Positions 21,034 to 29,826 of a stretch of DNA of 64,000 nucleotides are shown one piece after another. Position numbers and translations under genes: made by a program. Every line of letters starts with the position of its first letter. Position 1 is the stretch's first letter. The notes beneath the pieces were generated by a model. The model saw only the letters and a program-made list of their open reading frames with translations, did no database searches and was not told where the DNA came from. This DNA is from Paracoccus aestuarii (GTDB lineage Bacteria > Pseudomonadota > Alphaproteobacteria > Rhodobacterales > Rhodobacteraceae), in assembly GCF_028553885.1 (NCBI RefSeq), contig NZ_CP067169.1, positions 1,631,501-1,695,500 on the forward strand, given 5' to 3'.

Positions 21034-22110
21034 TTGGGCCTGACACCGACGCCACCCGTCACCACGCCGTCCAACGAAACCTTGCTGGAATTTCCCGACA
21101 ACCGGCTGCTGATCGACCTGTGCGGGGCCAGCGATCGCCACCTGGCCCGGATCGAGGAGGCGCTCGGCGTCCATATCCTGCGCCGGGGCAACCAGCTGGC
21201 CGTCGTGGGCGGCCCCGAGGCCCAGGCCGAGGCGGCGAACCTGCTGCGGGGCCTCTATGCCCGGCTGGAGCAGAACCGCCCCGTCACCCCGGCCGAGGTC
21301 GAGGCCGCCCTGCGCATGGGGGTCGAGCCTGCCGCCGACGTGACCCCCGCCGAACAGCTGGAGATGTTCGCGCAGGGCAATTACGAGCTGCGCACCCGCA
21401 AGAAGTCGGTCGAGCCGCGCACGGACGCGCAGAAGGCCTATGTCCGGTCGTTGTTCCAGAACGAGCTGGCCTTCGGCATCGGCCCCGCGGGCACGGGCAA
21501 GACCTATCTGGCGGTCGCGGTGGGCGTGACCATGCTGATCGGCGGCCATGTGGACAAGATCATCCTGTCTCGCCCCGCCGTCGAGGCCGGGGAACGGTTG
21601 GGCTTTCTGCCCGGCGACATGAAGGAGAAGGTCGATCCCTACATGCAGCCGCTCTATGATGCGCTGAACGATTTCCTGCCCGCCAAGCAGATGCAGAAGC
21701 TGGTCGAGGAAAAGCGCATCGAGATCGCGCCCCTGGCCTTCATGCGCGGCCGCACCCTGTCGCGCGCCTTCGTCGTGCTGGACGAGGCGCAGAATGCCAG
21801 CAGCATGCAGATGAAGATGTTCCTGACGCGGCTTGGCGAAGGCTCGCGCATGGTCATCACCGGCGACCGCACCCAGATCGACCTGCCGCGCGGGATGCAG
21901 TCGGGGCTGGTCGATGCCGAAAAGATCCTCAAGGACGTGAAGGGCATCAGCTTCAGCTATTTCACGGCCGATGACGTCGTGCGCCACCCGCTTGTCGCGC
22001 GCATCATCAAGGCGTATGACGCCGAGGAAGTCGCGGCACTGGCCCGCGGCGATCAACAGGAGCAGCGCGGCCAATACGTTCCCCGCCGCGCATTTGGAAA
22101 AGATGCCTGA
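21034..22110 (+). CDS. PhoH-family ATPase
   Basis: 358 residues, TTG start behind GCAGGAGAAA. The N-terminal third resembles a KH-like RNA-binding region; the P-loop ATPase begins near 130 with GPAGTGKTYLAV (Walker A, about 150-157) and has VVLDEAQNASSMQMKMFLTR as Walker B, then ITGDRTQIDLP. PhoH proteins next to YbeY are thought to act in RNA processing or ribosome maturation. The stop overlaps the ybeY start by 8 bases, so the two are coupled. Confidence 0.92.
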   Translation: MGLTPTPPVTTPSNETLLEFPDNRLLIDLCGASDRHLARIEEALGVHILRRGNQLAVVGGPEAQAEAANLLRGLYARLEQNRPVTPAEVEAALRMGVEPAADVTPAEQLEMFAQGNYELRTRKKSVEPRTDAQKAYVRSLFQNELAFGIGPAGTGKTYLAVAVGVTMLIGGHVDKIILSRPAVEAGERLGFLPGDMKEKVDPYMQPLYDALNDFLPAKQMQKLVEEKRIEIAPLAFMRGRTLSRAFVVLDEAQNASSMQMKMFLTRLGEGSRMVITGDRTQIDLPRGMQSGLVDAEKILKDVKGISFSYFTADDVVRHPLVARIIKAYDAEEVAALARGDQQEQRGQYVPRRAFGKDA

Positions 22111-22600
22111 CGAGACCACCGCCGATTGCGTCATCGAGGATGAGAGATGGCAGGCCGCCGGACTGGAAGATCTGGCGGCCCGCGCCGTCACGGCCACGCT
22201 GGACTGGCATGACATGGGCGGCGAGGTCGTGGTCATGGGCTGCGACGACGCCCGCATCGCGGCGCTGAACGCGGATTTCCGCGGCAAGCCCCGCGCGACC
22301 AACGTGCTGTCCTGGCCCTCGGTCGAGCATGCCGACCACGCCCCCGGCGCCATGCCCGACCTGCCCGACGAGGAGGAGCTGGGCGATATCGCCATCGCCT
22401 TCGAGACCTGTCAGGCCGAGGCCCGCGCCCAAGGCAAGCCCTTCGACCATCATGTCCTGCATCTGCTGGTCCATGCGACCCTGCATCTGCTGGGCTATGA
22501 CCACCAGACCGACCCGGATGCCGAACGGATGGAGGGCACCGAGCGCGCCATCCTGGCGACCCTGTCCATTCCCGACCCCTATGAGGAGAAAGACCGATGA
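22103..22600 (+). CDS. ybeY: endoribonuclease/rRNA maturation factor YbeY
   Basis: 165 residues from the ATG at 22103, inside the end of phoH. YbeY is a zinc metalloprotein needed for 16S rRNA 3' end maturation and ribosome quality control. HATLHLLGYDH is the metal-binding HxxxHxxxxxH motif; NADFRGKPRATNVLSWP and ELGDIAIAFE are the upstream conserved blocks. It is coupled on both sides: 8 bases with phoH and 4 bases (ATGA) with the CorC-like gene. Confidence 0.95.
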   Translation: MPDETTADCVIEDERWQAAGLEDLAARAVTATLDWHDMGGEVVVMGCDDARIAALNADFRGKPRATNVLSWPSVEHADHAPGAMPDLPDEEELGDIAIAFETCQAEARAQGKPFDHHVLHLLVHATLHLLGYDHQTDPDAERMEGTERAILATLSIPDPYEEKDR

Positions 22601-23487
22601 ATTCCGAAAGCCGATTATCCGCCACCGCGCTGGATGAGGCGCCCCCCCCGGCCGAGGATGGCCGCGACGGCGGGGGCCGCGGATTTTTCGGTCGGGTCCT
22701 GTCCGCGCTGACGGGCTCCGAACAGGAGGGGGATCGCGAATCGGCCGACCATGCCGACCCCCACAAGCCCGGTCTGGTGAACCTGCGCCGGATGCGCGTC
22801 GATGACGTGGCCATCCCCAAGGTCGAGATCGTGGCGGCCCCGGTCAATGTCTCGCTGGAGGATCTGGTCGCGATGTTCCGCGAACACGGATTTTCACGCA
22901 TGCCGGTCTTTCGCGGCACGCTGGACAGCCCGCAGGGGCTGATCCACCTGAAGGACCTGGCACTGAAGCACGGCTTCGGGGCAGGGGGCAAGTTCACCCT
23001 GCGCCCGATGCTGCGGCCGCTGCTCTATGTGCCGCCCTCGATGCCCATCGGGGTGCTGTTGCAGCAGATGCAGACGAAGCGCATCCATATGGCGCTGGTC
23101 ATCGACGAATATGGCGGCGTGGACGGGCTGGTCACGATCGAGGATCTGATCGAACAGGTCATCGGCGAGATCGAGGACGAGCATGACGAGGTCGAGGGCG
23201 GCCTGTGGATCCACGAAAAGACCGGCCAATGGCTGGTCCAGGCCCGCGCCGCGCTGGAGGATCTGGAGGCCGAGACCGGCCTGCAGCTGATCGGCGAGGA
23301 TGACGAGGATGTGGACACGCTCGGCGGTCTGATCTTCATGCTGGCAGGCCGGGTGCCGTTGCGGGGCGAGGTGATCGCCCATCCCTCGGGCGCGGAATTC
23401 GAGATCGTGGATGCCGATCCCCGCCGCCTGAAACGCGTGCGCCTGCGCATGCCGAGCGTGGCGACGCCGTCCGACCGGCAGGAGTGA
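22597..23487 (+). CDS. CBS-domain protein, CorC/HlyC type
   Basis: 296 residues. After a ~60-residue disordered start, a CBS pair spans about 65-190 (MRVDDVAIPKVEIVA, EHGFSRMPVFRGT, MALVIDEYGGVDGLVTIED), followed by the CorC_HlyC domain that ends the protein. No DUF21 membrane domain, so it is the soluble form. Its role in the phoH-ybeY operon is commonly described as magnesium/cobalt efflux or ion homeostasis. It overlaps ybeY by 4 bases. In many relatives lnt comes next; here a hydrolase on the opposite strand follows instead. Confidence 0.9.
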   Translation: MNSESRLSATALDEAPPPAEDGRDGGGRGFFGRVLSALTGSEQEGDRESADHADPHKPGLVNLRRMRVDDVAIPKVEIVAAPVNVSLEDLVAMFREHGFSRMPVFRGTLDSPQGLIHLKDLALKHGFGAGGKFTLRPMLRPLLYVPPSMPIGVLLQQMQTKRIHMALVIDEYGGVDGLVTIEDLIEQVIGEIEDEHDEVEGGLWIHEKTGQWLVQARAALEDLEAETGLQLIGEDDEDVDTLGGLIFMLAGRVPLRGEVIAHPSGAEFEIVDADPRRLKRVRLRMPSVATPSDRQE

Positions 23488-23494
23488 CGGGGCC

Positions 23495-24433
23495 TCAGCT
23501 GGCCTCGAAGCGGGCCAGCATCGCCTCCCAGAAGAGGTCGCGCATCGCGTCGCTTTCCATCAGGATCTCGTGGCGCGCGCCCTCGATCTCCAGCAGCTCG
23601 GCTTGGGGCCAGCGGGCGGCCCGGTCGCGGATCGCGGCCTGGGACACGACCTTTTCCTCGGACCCGACCGAGACGAGCATCGGCACCTCGGGCGAGGGGA
23701 TGCGTGACAGGCGGGTGCATTCATTCAGCGCCCGGCCGACCCAATCGAAGCTGGCCCCGCCGATGGTCAGGTCGGGCCAGGCCACGGCCTCGCGCACCAG
23801 GCGCGCCCATTCGTCGCCGTTGCGCGTCAGCAGGTTGGCGTTGAAGCTTTCATCCAGCGGATAGGTCGTCTGCGCGCCCCCGCTGCCGGGCGCGGCCAGC
23901 CCGCCCCGGCCCACGCGCCCCGCCAGATAGGCGATGCCCAAGGCCAGGCCCTGCTGCATGCGGCGCAGGTTGATCCCCCACATGGGCGCCGAGAACACCG
24001 CACTGCGCACCGGCAGCCCCTGTTCCAGCGCCGCCAGCCCGATGCAGCCGCCCATGGAATGGGCCAGCAGATGCCAGGGTTGGGGCAGGTCCAGCTGTTC
24101 GGCGGTGACCAGCATCTCGACCACGTCGCGCTGGTAATCGGACCATTCGCCGATATGGCCGGGCCGGCGATTGGCTTGCAGCCGGTCCGACATGCCCTGT
24201 CCGCGCCAGTCGATGGCAAGGACGTCGTAGCCCTCGGCCATCAGGCGGTGGGCGACGGGGGCGTATTTCTCGATATATTCGGTGCGGCCGGGGAACAGCA
24301 GCACGCTGCCGCGCGCGTCCCCGGCCGACCAATGCGCGATGCGCAGCGTGACCCCGTCATCGGCCCGCGCCCAGAAGGCGCGCGCCGGGGCCGAATGGTC
24401 GTCGGCCAGCTGATGGAACGGGGCCTGCCGCAC
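23495..24433 (-). CDS. alpha/beta hydrolase, lysophospholipase-like
   Basis: 312 residues, cytoplasmic by appearance (no signal peptide). The fold shows VLLFPGRTEYIEKY (oxyanion loop), VLAIDWRGQGMSDR, and the nucleophile elbow LAHSMGGCIG (Ser). The catalytic Asp/Glu is likely in MLVSVGSEEKVV and the His in EGARHEILME. These blocks match the monoacylglycerol lipase/PldB type. The substrate is unknown. The stop lies 8 bases past the CorC-like stop (convergent); the SCP2 gene is just upstream on the same strand. Confidence 0.88.
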   Translation of the reverse strand: MRQAPFHQLADDHSAPARAFWARADDGVTLRIAHWSAGDARGSVLLFPGRTEYIEKYAPVAHRLMAEGYDVLAIDWRGQGMSDRLQANRRPGHIGEWSDYQRDVVEMLVTAEQLDLPQPWHLLAHSMGGCIGLAALEQGLPVRSAVFSAPMWGINLRRMQQGLALGIAYLAGRVGRGGLAAPGSGGAQTTYPLDESFNANLLTRNGDEWARLVREAVAWPDLTIGGASFDWVGRALNECTRLSRIPSPEVPMLVSVGSEEKVVSQAAIRDRAARWPQAELLEIEGARHEILMESDAMRDLFWEAMLARFEAS

Positions 24434-24438
24434 CGCGA

Positions 24439-24723
24439 TCAGGACAGCTTCTGGCCCAGCTGCATCGCGACGCCCATCGAGCCGTCGATCTTCAGCTTGC
24501 CCGTCATGAAGGCGGTGGCGGGGTTCACGTCGCCGTTCATGATGCCCTCGAACACCTCGCGGGTGGCGGTCAGGGTCACGTCGGCCTCGTCATCGCCCTC
24601 GCGGACGCCGGCTTCGTCGATCATGATCGCGCCTTCGTCCTTGATGACGAATTTCGCGGTGCTGTCGAAGCTGTCGATCTTCTGGCTGAGGGCCGCCACG
24701 GCCTTGGTCACGACTTCGCTCAT
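24439..24723 (-). CDS. SCP2 sterol-binding domain protein
   Basis: 94 residues, one SCP2 domain. The pattern AKFVIKDEGAIMIDEAGV, DVTLTATREVFEGIMNG, NPATAFMTGKLKIDG, MGVAMQLGQKL is characteristic. Such small stand-alone proteins bind fatty acyl chains or acyl-CoA in the cytoplasm. It starts at the ATG 24721-24723 behind GGAGACG. Only 5 bases separate it from the lipase-like gene, suggesting a lipid-handling pair in one operon. Confidence 0.9.
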   Translation of the reverse strand: MSEVVTKAVAALSQKIDSFDSTAKFVIKDEGAIMIDEAGVREGDDEADVTLTATREVFEGIMNGDVNPATAFMTGKLKIDGSMGVAMQLGQKLS

Positions 24724-24784
24724 TTCACGTCTCCTGCTGCGCTTTGTCTGGCGCCCGACCGGCGGGCCGGGTTACATGATCGGT

Positions 24785-25360
24785 ATGAACCGGCCCCGCT
24801 TCGTTTTCCACCATGCCGTCACGGCATTGCGTCACAAGGTTCTGACGATTTTCATGATCATTGCAAGCGCCGGCGGCCTGGCCGCGGCCGATCTGGACGA
24901 GGCCTTCGCGCGGCTGGCCGATCCGCAGGGCCAGGCCTGGCGCATCGCCGAGGCCGACATCCTGCGCGAATGGTCGCGATCGGGCTCGGCCGCGATGGAT
25001 CTGCTGCTGCAACGCGCCGAGGCGGCGATGGATGCGGGCGATCTGGAGACCGCCATCGGCCACCTGACCGCGCTGACCGATCACGCCCCCGATTTCGCCG
25101 CGGGCTTTCAGGCGCGCGCCGCGGCCCTTGCCATGACGGGCCAGTTCGGCCCCGCCCTGGCCGACCTGCGCCGCACGCTGGAGCTGGAGCCGCGGCATTT
25201 CGCCGCCCTGACCCAGCTGGGCGCCATGCTGGAGGAGATGGGCGACGACGCCCGCGCCTTGGCCGCCTATCGCGCCAGCCTGGCCATCCATCCCAACCAG
25301 CAGGAGGCGATCGACGGGCAGGCCCGTCTGGAACGCCGCCGCATCGGCACCGATATCTGA
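24785..25360 (+). CDS. TPR-repeat protein, probably exported
   Basis: 191 residues from the ATG at 24785 (one three codons earlier is possible). A hydrophobic stretch at about 18-34 (HKVLTIFMIIASAGG) looks like a signal anchor. Three TPR units follow from about residue 70 (AMDAGDLETAIGHLTALT, AAALAMTGQFGPALADL, QLGAMLEEMGDDARALAAY), ending near 180. TPRs serve protein-protein contact; the partner is unknown. It is 4 bases before the SUV3-like helicase and is probably co-transcribed. Confidence 0.85.
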   Translation: MNRPRFVFHHAVTALRHKVLTIFMIIASAGGLAAADLDEAFARLADPQGQAWRIAEADILREWSRSGSAAMDLLLQRAEAAMDAGDLETAIGHLTALTDHAPDFAAGFQARAAALAMTGQFGPALADLRRTLELEPRHFAALTQLGAMLEEMGDDARALAAYRASLAIHPNQQEAIDGQARLERRRIGTDI

Positions 25361-25364
25361 GGCC

Positions 25365-28247
25365 ATGACAATGACGACGCGCGGGCGGATCACCGCCATC
25401 CTGGGGCCCACCAACACGGGCAAGACGCATTACGCCATCCAGCGGATGCTCAATCACCGATCCGGCGTGATCGGCCTGCCGCTGCGCCTGCTGGCGCGCG
25501 AGGTCTATGACCGGATCGTGGCCGCGCGCGGCCCCTCCGTCGTGGCGCTGGTCACCGGCGAGGAACGCATCATCCCCGACCGCGTCCAGTACTGGGTCGC
25601 CACCACCGAGGCCATGCCCGACATCGCCACCGATTTCGTGGCCATCGACGAGATCCAGCTCTGCGCCGATCCGCAGCGGGGCCATGTCTTCACCGACCGC
25701 CTGCTGCATATGCGCGGCACGTTGGAGACGATGTTCCTGGGCAGCGGCACGATGCGCCCGGCCATCGCGGCGCTGGTCCCCGAGACGCATTTCGAACGGC
25801 GGGAGCGGTTCTCGACCCTGTCCTGGGCGGGGTCCAAGAAGCTGTCGCGCATGCCCGCCCGCAGCGCCATCGTGGGCTTCAGCGTGGATGACGTCTATGC
25901 CATGGCCGAGCTGATCCGGCGCCAGAAGGGCGGCTGCGCGGTCGTGATGGGCGCGCTCTCGCCCCGCACCCGCAACGCCCAGGTCGAGATGTATCAGAAT
26001 GGCGAGGTCGATTACCTGGTCGCCACCGACGCCATCGGCATGGGCCTGAATCTGGACATCAAGCATGTGGCCTTCAGCGCCACACACAAGTTCGACGGCA
26101 AGCGGGTCCGGCCCCTGTTCCCGCACGAGATGGGCCAGATCGCGGGCCGCGCCGGGCGGCACACCGAATCCGGCACCTTCGGCGTGACGGGCGAGGCCGA
26201 GCCCTTGGACCCCGGGCTGATCGACGCGCTGGAGAACCACCGCTTCCAGCCGATCAGCCGCCTGATCTGGCGCAACGGGCGGCTGGAATTCGGCGGCATC
26301 GACCGGCTGATCGAAAGCCTGGAGGCCGCGCCCGGCCATGAATCGCTGATCCGGGGGCGCGAGGCCGATGACGTCGCCACCCTGAAGATCCTGCGCGAAC
26401 TGCCCGAGATCCGCGACCGCGTGCAGGGCGGCAAGGATGTGCGCCTGCTGTGGGACGTGTGCCGCGTGCCCGATTTCCGCGGCATTTCCGCGATGGAGCA
26501 TGCGACTTTGCTGGCGCGGATCTTCGGTTTCCTGCAGGATGGGCATATCCCGTCGGATTGGCTGGCGCGCGCGGTCAAACGCATCGACCGCGTGCAGGGC
26601 GATATCGACGCGATCTCGAAACGGCTGGCCTATATCCGCACATGGACCTATGTCGCGCAAAGAACGGGCTGGGTGGCGGACGAAAAGCATTGGCGCGGGG
26701 AAACGCGCGCTGTAGAAGACCGCCTGTCGGACGCGTTGCACGCTGCCCTGACCCAAAGATTTGTGGACCGGCGCACATCCGTGCTTCTGCGCCGGCTCAA
26801 GCAGAAGGAGAGCCTGGTGGCCGAAGTGAACGACAAGGGCGAAGTGACGGTCGAGGGCGAATTCGCCGGCCGTCTGGAGGGCTTCCGCTTTCGCCCCGAC
26901 CAGACCGCATCGGCGGACGAGGCCAGGATGCTGAACCGCGCCAGCTATGACGCGCTGCGGCCCGAATTCCATCTGCGCGCCGACCGCTTCTACAACGCGC
27001 CCGACACGGAAATGGACTATACCGAACAGGGCGGCCTGATGTGGGGCGACCAGGCGGTGGGCAAGCTGGTCAAGGGTTCCGACCCGCTGCATCCCGGCGT
27101 CGAGGTCTTCGTCGACGAGGAGGCCGGCACCGAGATCGCCGACAAGGTCCGCCGCCGCGCCCAGCATTTCATCGACCGCAAGGTGGCCGCTTTGTTCGAG
27201 CCGCTGCTGGCGCTGCAGCGCGACGAGACGCTGACGGGCCTGGCCCGCGGCTTCGCCTTCCGCCTGGTCGAGGGCCTGGGCATCCTGCAGCGCGACACCA
27301 TCGCCGCCGAGGTCAAGGAGCTGGACCAGGACGCCCGCGGCGCGCTGCGCAAGCACGGCGTGCGATTCGGCCAGTTCACCATCTTTCTGCCCGCGCTGCT
27401 GAAGCCCGCGCCGACGCGCCTGCGCCTGGTGCTGTGGTCGCTGCACGAGGGTCTGTTGGAATTCCCCGAAAGCCCGCCGCCGGGGCTGGTCACCATCCCG
27501 CATCTGCCGGTCGTGCCGGACCGGGTCTATGCGCTGTCGGGCTATCGCCCGGCAGGTGACCGCGCGATCCGCATCGACATGCTGGAACGTCTGGCCGACC
27601 TGCTGCGCGCCCAGGACACGCGCGGCGGCTTCGAGGCCAATCCCGACATGCTGTCGATCACCGGCATGACGCTGGAACAGTTTGCGGGCCTGATGCAGGG
27701 CTTGGGCTATGCCGCCGAAAAGGGCGAACGCCCCAAGGTCAAACCCGTCGAGACCCCCGTGGTCAGCCCCGCCCCCGAGGGTGAGGGATCGGACGCCCCC
27801 CTGACCGAGGAGGAATCGGTCCTGGCCGCCGAGACCCGCGCCAAATGGGAGGCCGAGCAGGCCGAGAAACGCGCCGCCGAAGGCGAGGCCCCCGAAGCCG
27901 ATGCCGAGCCCGCCGCGCCCGAGATGGAGCAGTTCTACACCTTCCGTTGGGCGCCCCGTCCGCGCGGCAACCGCCGCCCGCAAGGGGACCAGTCCCAAGG
28001 CGACCGCCCCCAGGGCGAACGCCGCGGCCCGCGCCGCGAGGCTGCGCCCCAAGGCGAACGCCCCCGCAAGGACGCCCCCCAGGGCGAACGCCGCGACCGC
28101 GCCGGAAAGCCCGGCGGCAAGTTCGCCGGCAAGAAGGGCGGCAAGCCTGCGCCGCAAAGTCCCAAGACCTTCTCCTCGCGCCCCGAGAAGAAGGCCGATC
28201 CCGACAGCCCCTTCGCGATCCTGGCGCAGCTGAAGGACAAGGGCTGA
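25365..28247 (+). CDS. SUV3-like RNA/DNA helicase with repeat-rich C-terminal tail
   Basis: 960 residues. Walker A is ILGPTNTGKTHY (about 12-22); the DExx motif is AIDEIQL (DEIQ at 95-98), typical of SUV3 rather than DEAD proteins. The second RecA domain has VVMGALSPRTRNAQV, LVATDAIGMGLNLDI and QIAGRAGRH. A long helicase-specific middle follows. From about residue 790 the protein turns acidic (EEESVLAAETRAKWEAEQ) and then becomes a basic repeat tail of PQGER/QGDRPQGER units and GKF/GKK stretches, closing with a short motif, SPFAILAQLKDKG. Human SUV3 works with PNPase in mitochondrial RNA decay; the bacterial role is less clear. The next gene (1 base on) encodes an S4 RNA-binding protein. Confidence 0.9.
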   Translation: MTMTTRGRITAILGPTNTGKTHYAIQRMLNHRSGVIGLPLRLLAREVYDRIVAARGPSVVALVTGEERIIPDRVQYWVATTEAMPDIATDFVAIDEIQLCADPQRGHVFTDRLLHMRGTLETMFLGSGTMRPAIAALVPETHFERRERFSTLSWAGSKKLSRMPARSAIVGFSVDDVYAMAELIRRQKGGCAVVMGALSPRTRNAQVEMYQNGEVDYLVATDAIGMGLNLDIKHVAFSATHKFDGKRVRPLFPHEMGQIAGRAGRHTESGTFGVTGEAEPLDPGLIDALENHRFQPISRLIWRNGRLEFGGIDRLIESLEAAPGHESLIRGREADDVATLKILRELPEIRDRVQGGKDVRLLWDVCRVPDFRGISAMEHATLLARIFGFLQDGHIPSDWLARAVKRIDRVQGDIDAISKRLAYIRTWTYVAQRTGWVADEKHWRGETRAVEDRLSDALHAALTQRFVDRRTSVLLRRLKQKESLVAEVNDKGEVTVEGEFAGRLEGFRFRPDQTASADEARMLNRASYDALRPEFHLRADRFYNAPDTEMDYTEQGGLMWGDQAVGKLVKGSDPLHPGVEVFVDEEAGTEIADKVRRRAQHFIDRKVAALFEPLLALQRDETLTGLARGFAFRLVEGLGILQRDTIAAEVKELDQDARGALRKHGVRFGQFTIFLPALLKPAPTRLRLVLWSLHEGLLEFPESPPPGLVTIPHLPVVPDRVYALSGYRPAGDRAIRIDMLERLADLLRAQDTRGGFEANPDMLSITGMTLEQFAGLMQGLGYAAEKGERPKVKPVETPVVSPAPEGEGSDAPLTEEESVLAAETRAKWEAEQAEKRAAEGEAPEADAEPAAPEMEQFYTFRWAPRPRGNRRPQGDQSQGDRPQGERRGPRREAAPQGERPRKDAPQGERRDRAGKPGGKFAGKKGGKPAPQSPKTFSSRPEKKADPDSPFAILAQLKDKG

Positions 28248-28248
28248 C

Positions 28249-28524
28249 TTGACGGATGATGCCGGCGCGCTGCGGCTGGACAAATGGCTCTGCCATGCGC
28301 GCTTCTTCAAGACCCGCGGCCTGGCCGCCGCCCGCATCGAGGGCGGCGGCATCCGCATCAACGGCCAGCCCTGCCGCAAGCCGGGCAGGGCGGTCAGGCC
28401 GGGCGACGCGCTGACCATATCGGCCTATGGCCAGGTGCGGATGGTGACCGTCCTGGCCTTGGGCGAACGCCGCGGACCCGCGGCCGAGGCGCAGATGCTC
28501 TATCGCGAGGATCAGACGGGTTGA
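28249..28524 (+). CDS. S4-domain RNA-binding protein, Hsp15-like
   Basis: 91 residues, TTG start one base after the helicase stop. The S4 domain runs from LRLDKWLCHARFFKTRGLAA through GGIRINGQPCRKPGRAVRPG. Hsp15 in Escherichia coli binds free 50S subunits holding stalled nascent chains; this protein has the S4 core but lacks much of the basic tail. The tight junction to the helicase suggests a shared RNA-linked task, which is inference. An ATG start is not available near the S4 core. Confidence 0.88.
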   Translation: MTDDAGALRLDKWLCHARFFKTRGLAAARIEGGGIRINGQPCRKPGRAVRPGDALTISAYGQVRMVTVLALGERRGPAAEAQMLYREDQTG

Positions 28525-28581
28525 TTGATCCGCCGGGAATGTCTAGGTGACAGGCCGACGATCCAAGACAAGAGCGCCCCG

Positions 28582-28920
28582 ATGACCTATGTCGTGACCG
28601 ACAACTGCATCATGTGCAAATACACCGATTGCGTCGAGGTGTGCCCCGTCGACTGTTTCTACGAGGGCGAAAACACGCTGGTCATCCATCCCGACGAATG
28701 CATCGATTGCGGCGTCTGCGAACCGGAATGCCCCGCCGACGCGATCCGCCCGGATACCGAGCCGGACATGGACAAATGGGTCGAATTCAACCGGAAATAT
28801 TCCGAGATGTGGCCCGTCATCACCCGCAAGAAGGACCCGCTGCCCACCGCCGCCGAGATGGACGGCCAGGACGGCAAGCTGGACAAGTACTTCTCGGAGG
28901 CGCCTGGCGCCGGGGACTGA
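28582..28920 (+). CDS. fdxA: 7-iron ferredoxin FdxA
   Basis: 112 residues from the ATG at 28582 (MTYVVTDNC). The cysteine pattern [17 protein letters not shown] and [15 protein letters not shown] is that of a [3Fe-4S][4Fe-4S] ferredoxin, and the ~50-residue C-terminal extension ([19 protein letters not shown]) is typical of FdxA in alphaproteobacteria. It transfers electrons in the cytoplasm; the partners are not visible here, though the indolepyruvate oxidoreductase at 40 kb is a possible user. A clear terminator follows. Confidence 0.95.
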   Translation: MTYVVTDNCIMCKYTDCVEVCPVDCFYEGENTLVIHPDECIDCGVCEPECPADAIRPDTEPDMDKWVEFNRKYSEMWPVITRKKDPLPTAAEMDGQDGKLDKYFSEAPGAGD

Positions 28921-28972
28921 TTCGCGCCCGCATTGCGGCGCGGGGGTCTGAAATCACGACCTTCCGTGCATC

Positions 28973-29000
28973 GCGCCGCCCCTGAAGGCGGCGCTTTTTT
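28973..29000 (+). terminator. intrinsic terminator after fdxA
   Basis: GCGCCGCC (28973-28980), a 6-base loop, GGCGGCGC (28987-28994) and six T (28995-29000). Canonical. Confidence 0.92.
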
Positions 29001-29182
29001 CCGTGTCATTTTTGTGTTATAGTAAGGCCAAGGCGCGACATGCGGTCGTGCCGCCATGCTGCTGCATCCCGATCCTCTGCCGGACCGGGAACGCCAATGA
29101 TGATCGAAAATGGACCGAGGGTGGCGCAGCCCCCCTGCGGCCCTTTGTGTCCGTCCTTCGGGCACATGTCAGAGGAAGCCAG
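29001..29182 (+). promoter_or_regulatory. carD upstream region
   Basis: TATAGT at 29018-29023 is a good -10 box, but no matching -35 lies 17 bases before it: that position is the T-run of the fdxA terminator. About 150 bases of leader follow, with C-rich and G-rich blocks able to fold. No small gene was seen. Confidence 0.4.
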
Positions 29183-29692
29183 ATGTCGAAGACCAAGAAG
29201 AACGAATTCCGCCCCGATGATTTCGTCGTCTACCCCGCCCATGGCGTGGGTCGCATCGTCTCGATCGAGGAACAGGAGGTCGCGGGCCTGCGGCTGGAGA
29301 TGTTCGTCATCTCGTTCGACAAGGACAAGATGACGCTCCGCGTGCCGACCGCCCGCGCCAGCGAGATCGGGATGCGCAGCCTGGCATCCCCCGACCTGAT
29401 CGACCGCGCGCTGGAGACGCTGAAGGGCAAGGCCCGCGTCAAGCGCGCCATGTGGTCGCGCCGCGCTCAGGAATACGAACAGAAGATCCATTCGGGCGAC
29501 CTGATGTCCATCGCCGAGGTTGTGCGCGACCTGCATCGCAGCGACGACCAGCGCGAGCAGTCCTATTCCGAACGCCAGCTTTACGAGGCGGCGCTGGACC
29601 GTCTGACCCGCGAGGTCGCGGCCGTGGGCGGCCTGGACGAGGGCGGCGCCCAGAAGCGCGTCGAGGACGTGCTGACCTCGCGCGCGGCCTGA
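29183..29692 (+). CDS. carD: CarD-family transcription regulator
   Basis: 169 residues from the ATG at 29183 behind AGAGGAAG. The N-terminal RNA-polymerase interacting domain is DDFVVYPAHGVGRIVSIEEQ to SFDKDKMTLRVP; the helical C-terminal domain includes RRAQEYEQKIHSGDLMSIAEV and QSYSERQLYEAALDRL. CarD binds the RNAP beta subunit and stabilises open complexes. In Rhodobacter sphaeroides it activates promoters that lack T at the last -10 position, which fits the weak -10 boxes seen in this window. Confidence 0.95.
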   Translation: MSKTKKNEFRPDDFVVYPAHGVGRIVSIEEQEVAGLRLEMFVISFDKDKMTLRVPTARASEIGMRSLASPDLIDRALETLKGKARVKRAMWSRRAQEYEQKIHSGDLMSIAEVVRDLHRSDDQREQSYSERQLYEAALDRLTREVAAVGGLDEGGAQKRVEDVLTSRAA

Positions 29693-29713
29693 TCCCGGCC
29701 GATCAATCAGGCA

Positions 29714-29736
29714 GGGGCGTCCCGACGGGGCGCCCC
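29714..29736 (+). terminator. possible terminator after carD
   Basis: GGGGCG (29714-29719) pairs with CGCCCC (29731-29736) 22 bases after the carD stop. The loop is long and only TTGT follows, so this is a weak candidate. Confidence 0.4.
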
Positions 29737-29826
29737 TTGTCATGTCCGGGGTCATGTGCGGGTCGTGGACAAGCGGGGGCCCGGAACCTATAACCCCGCG
29801 CAGAACCCCAGCTTTCGAGGCGCATC

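Noticed and set aside
28525..28581. Longer FdxA starting at ATG/ATT-type codons upstream
   Set aside because: The 19 extra residues are unlike ferredoxin; the family begins MTYVVTDNC.
29003..29182. CarD with a 60-residue N-terminal extension
   Set aside because: The extension is Cys/Arg-rich and follows directly on the fdxA terminator; the ATG at 29183 has the ribosome site and matches the family start.
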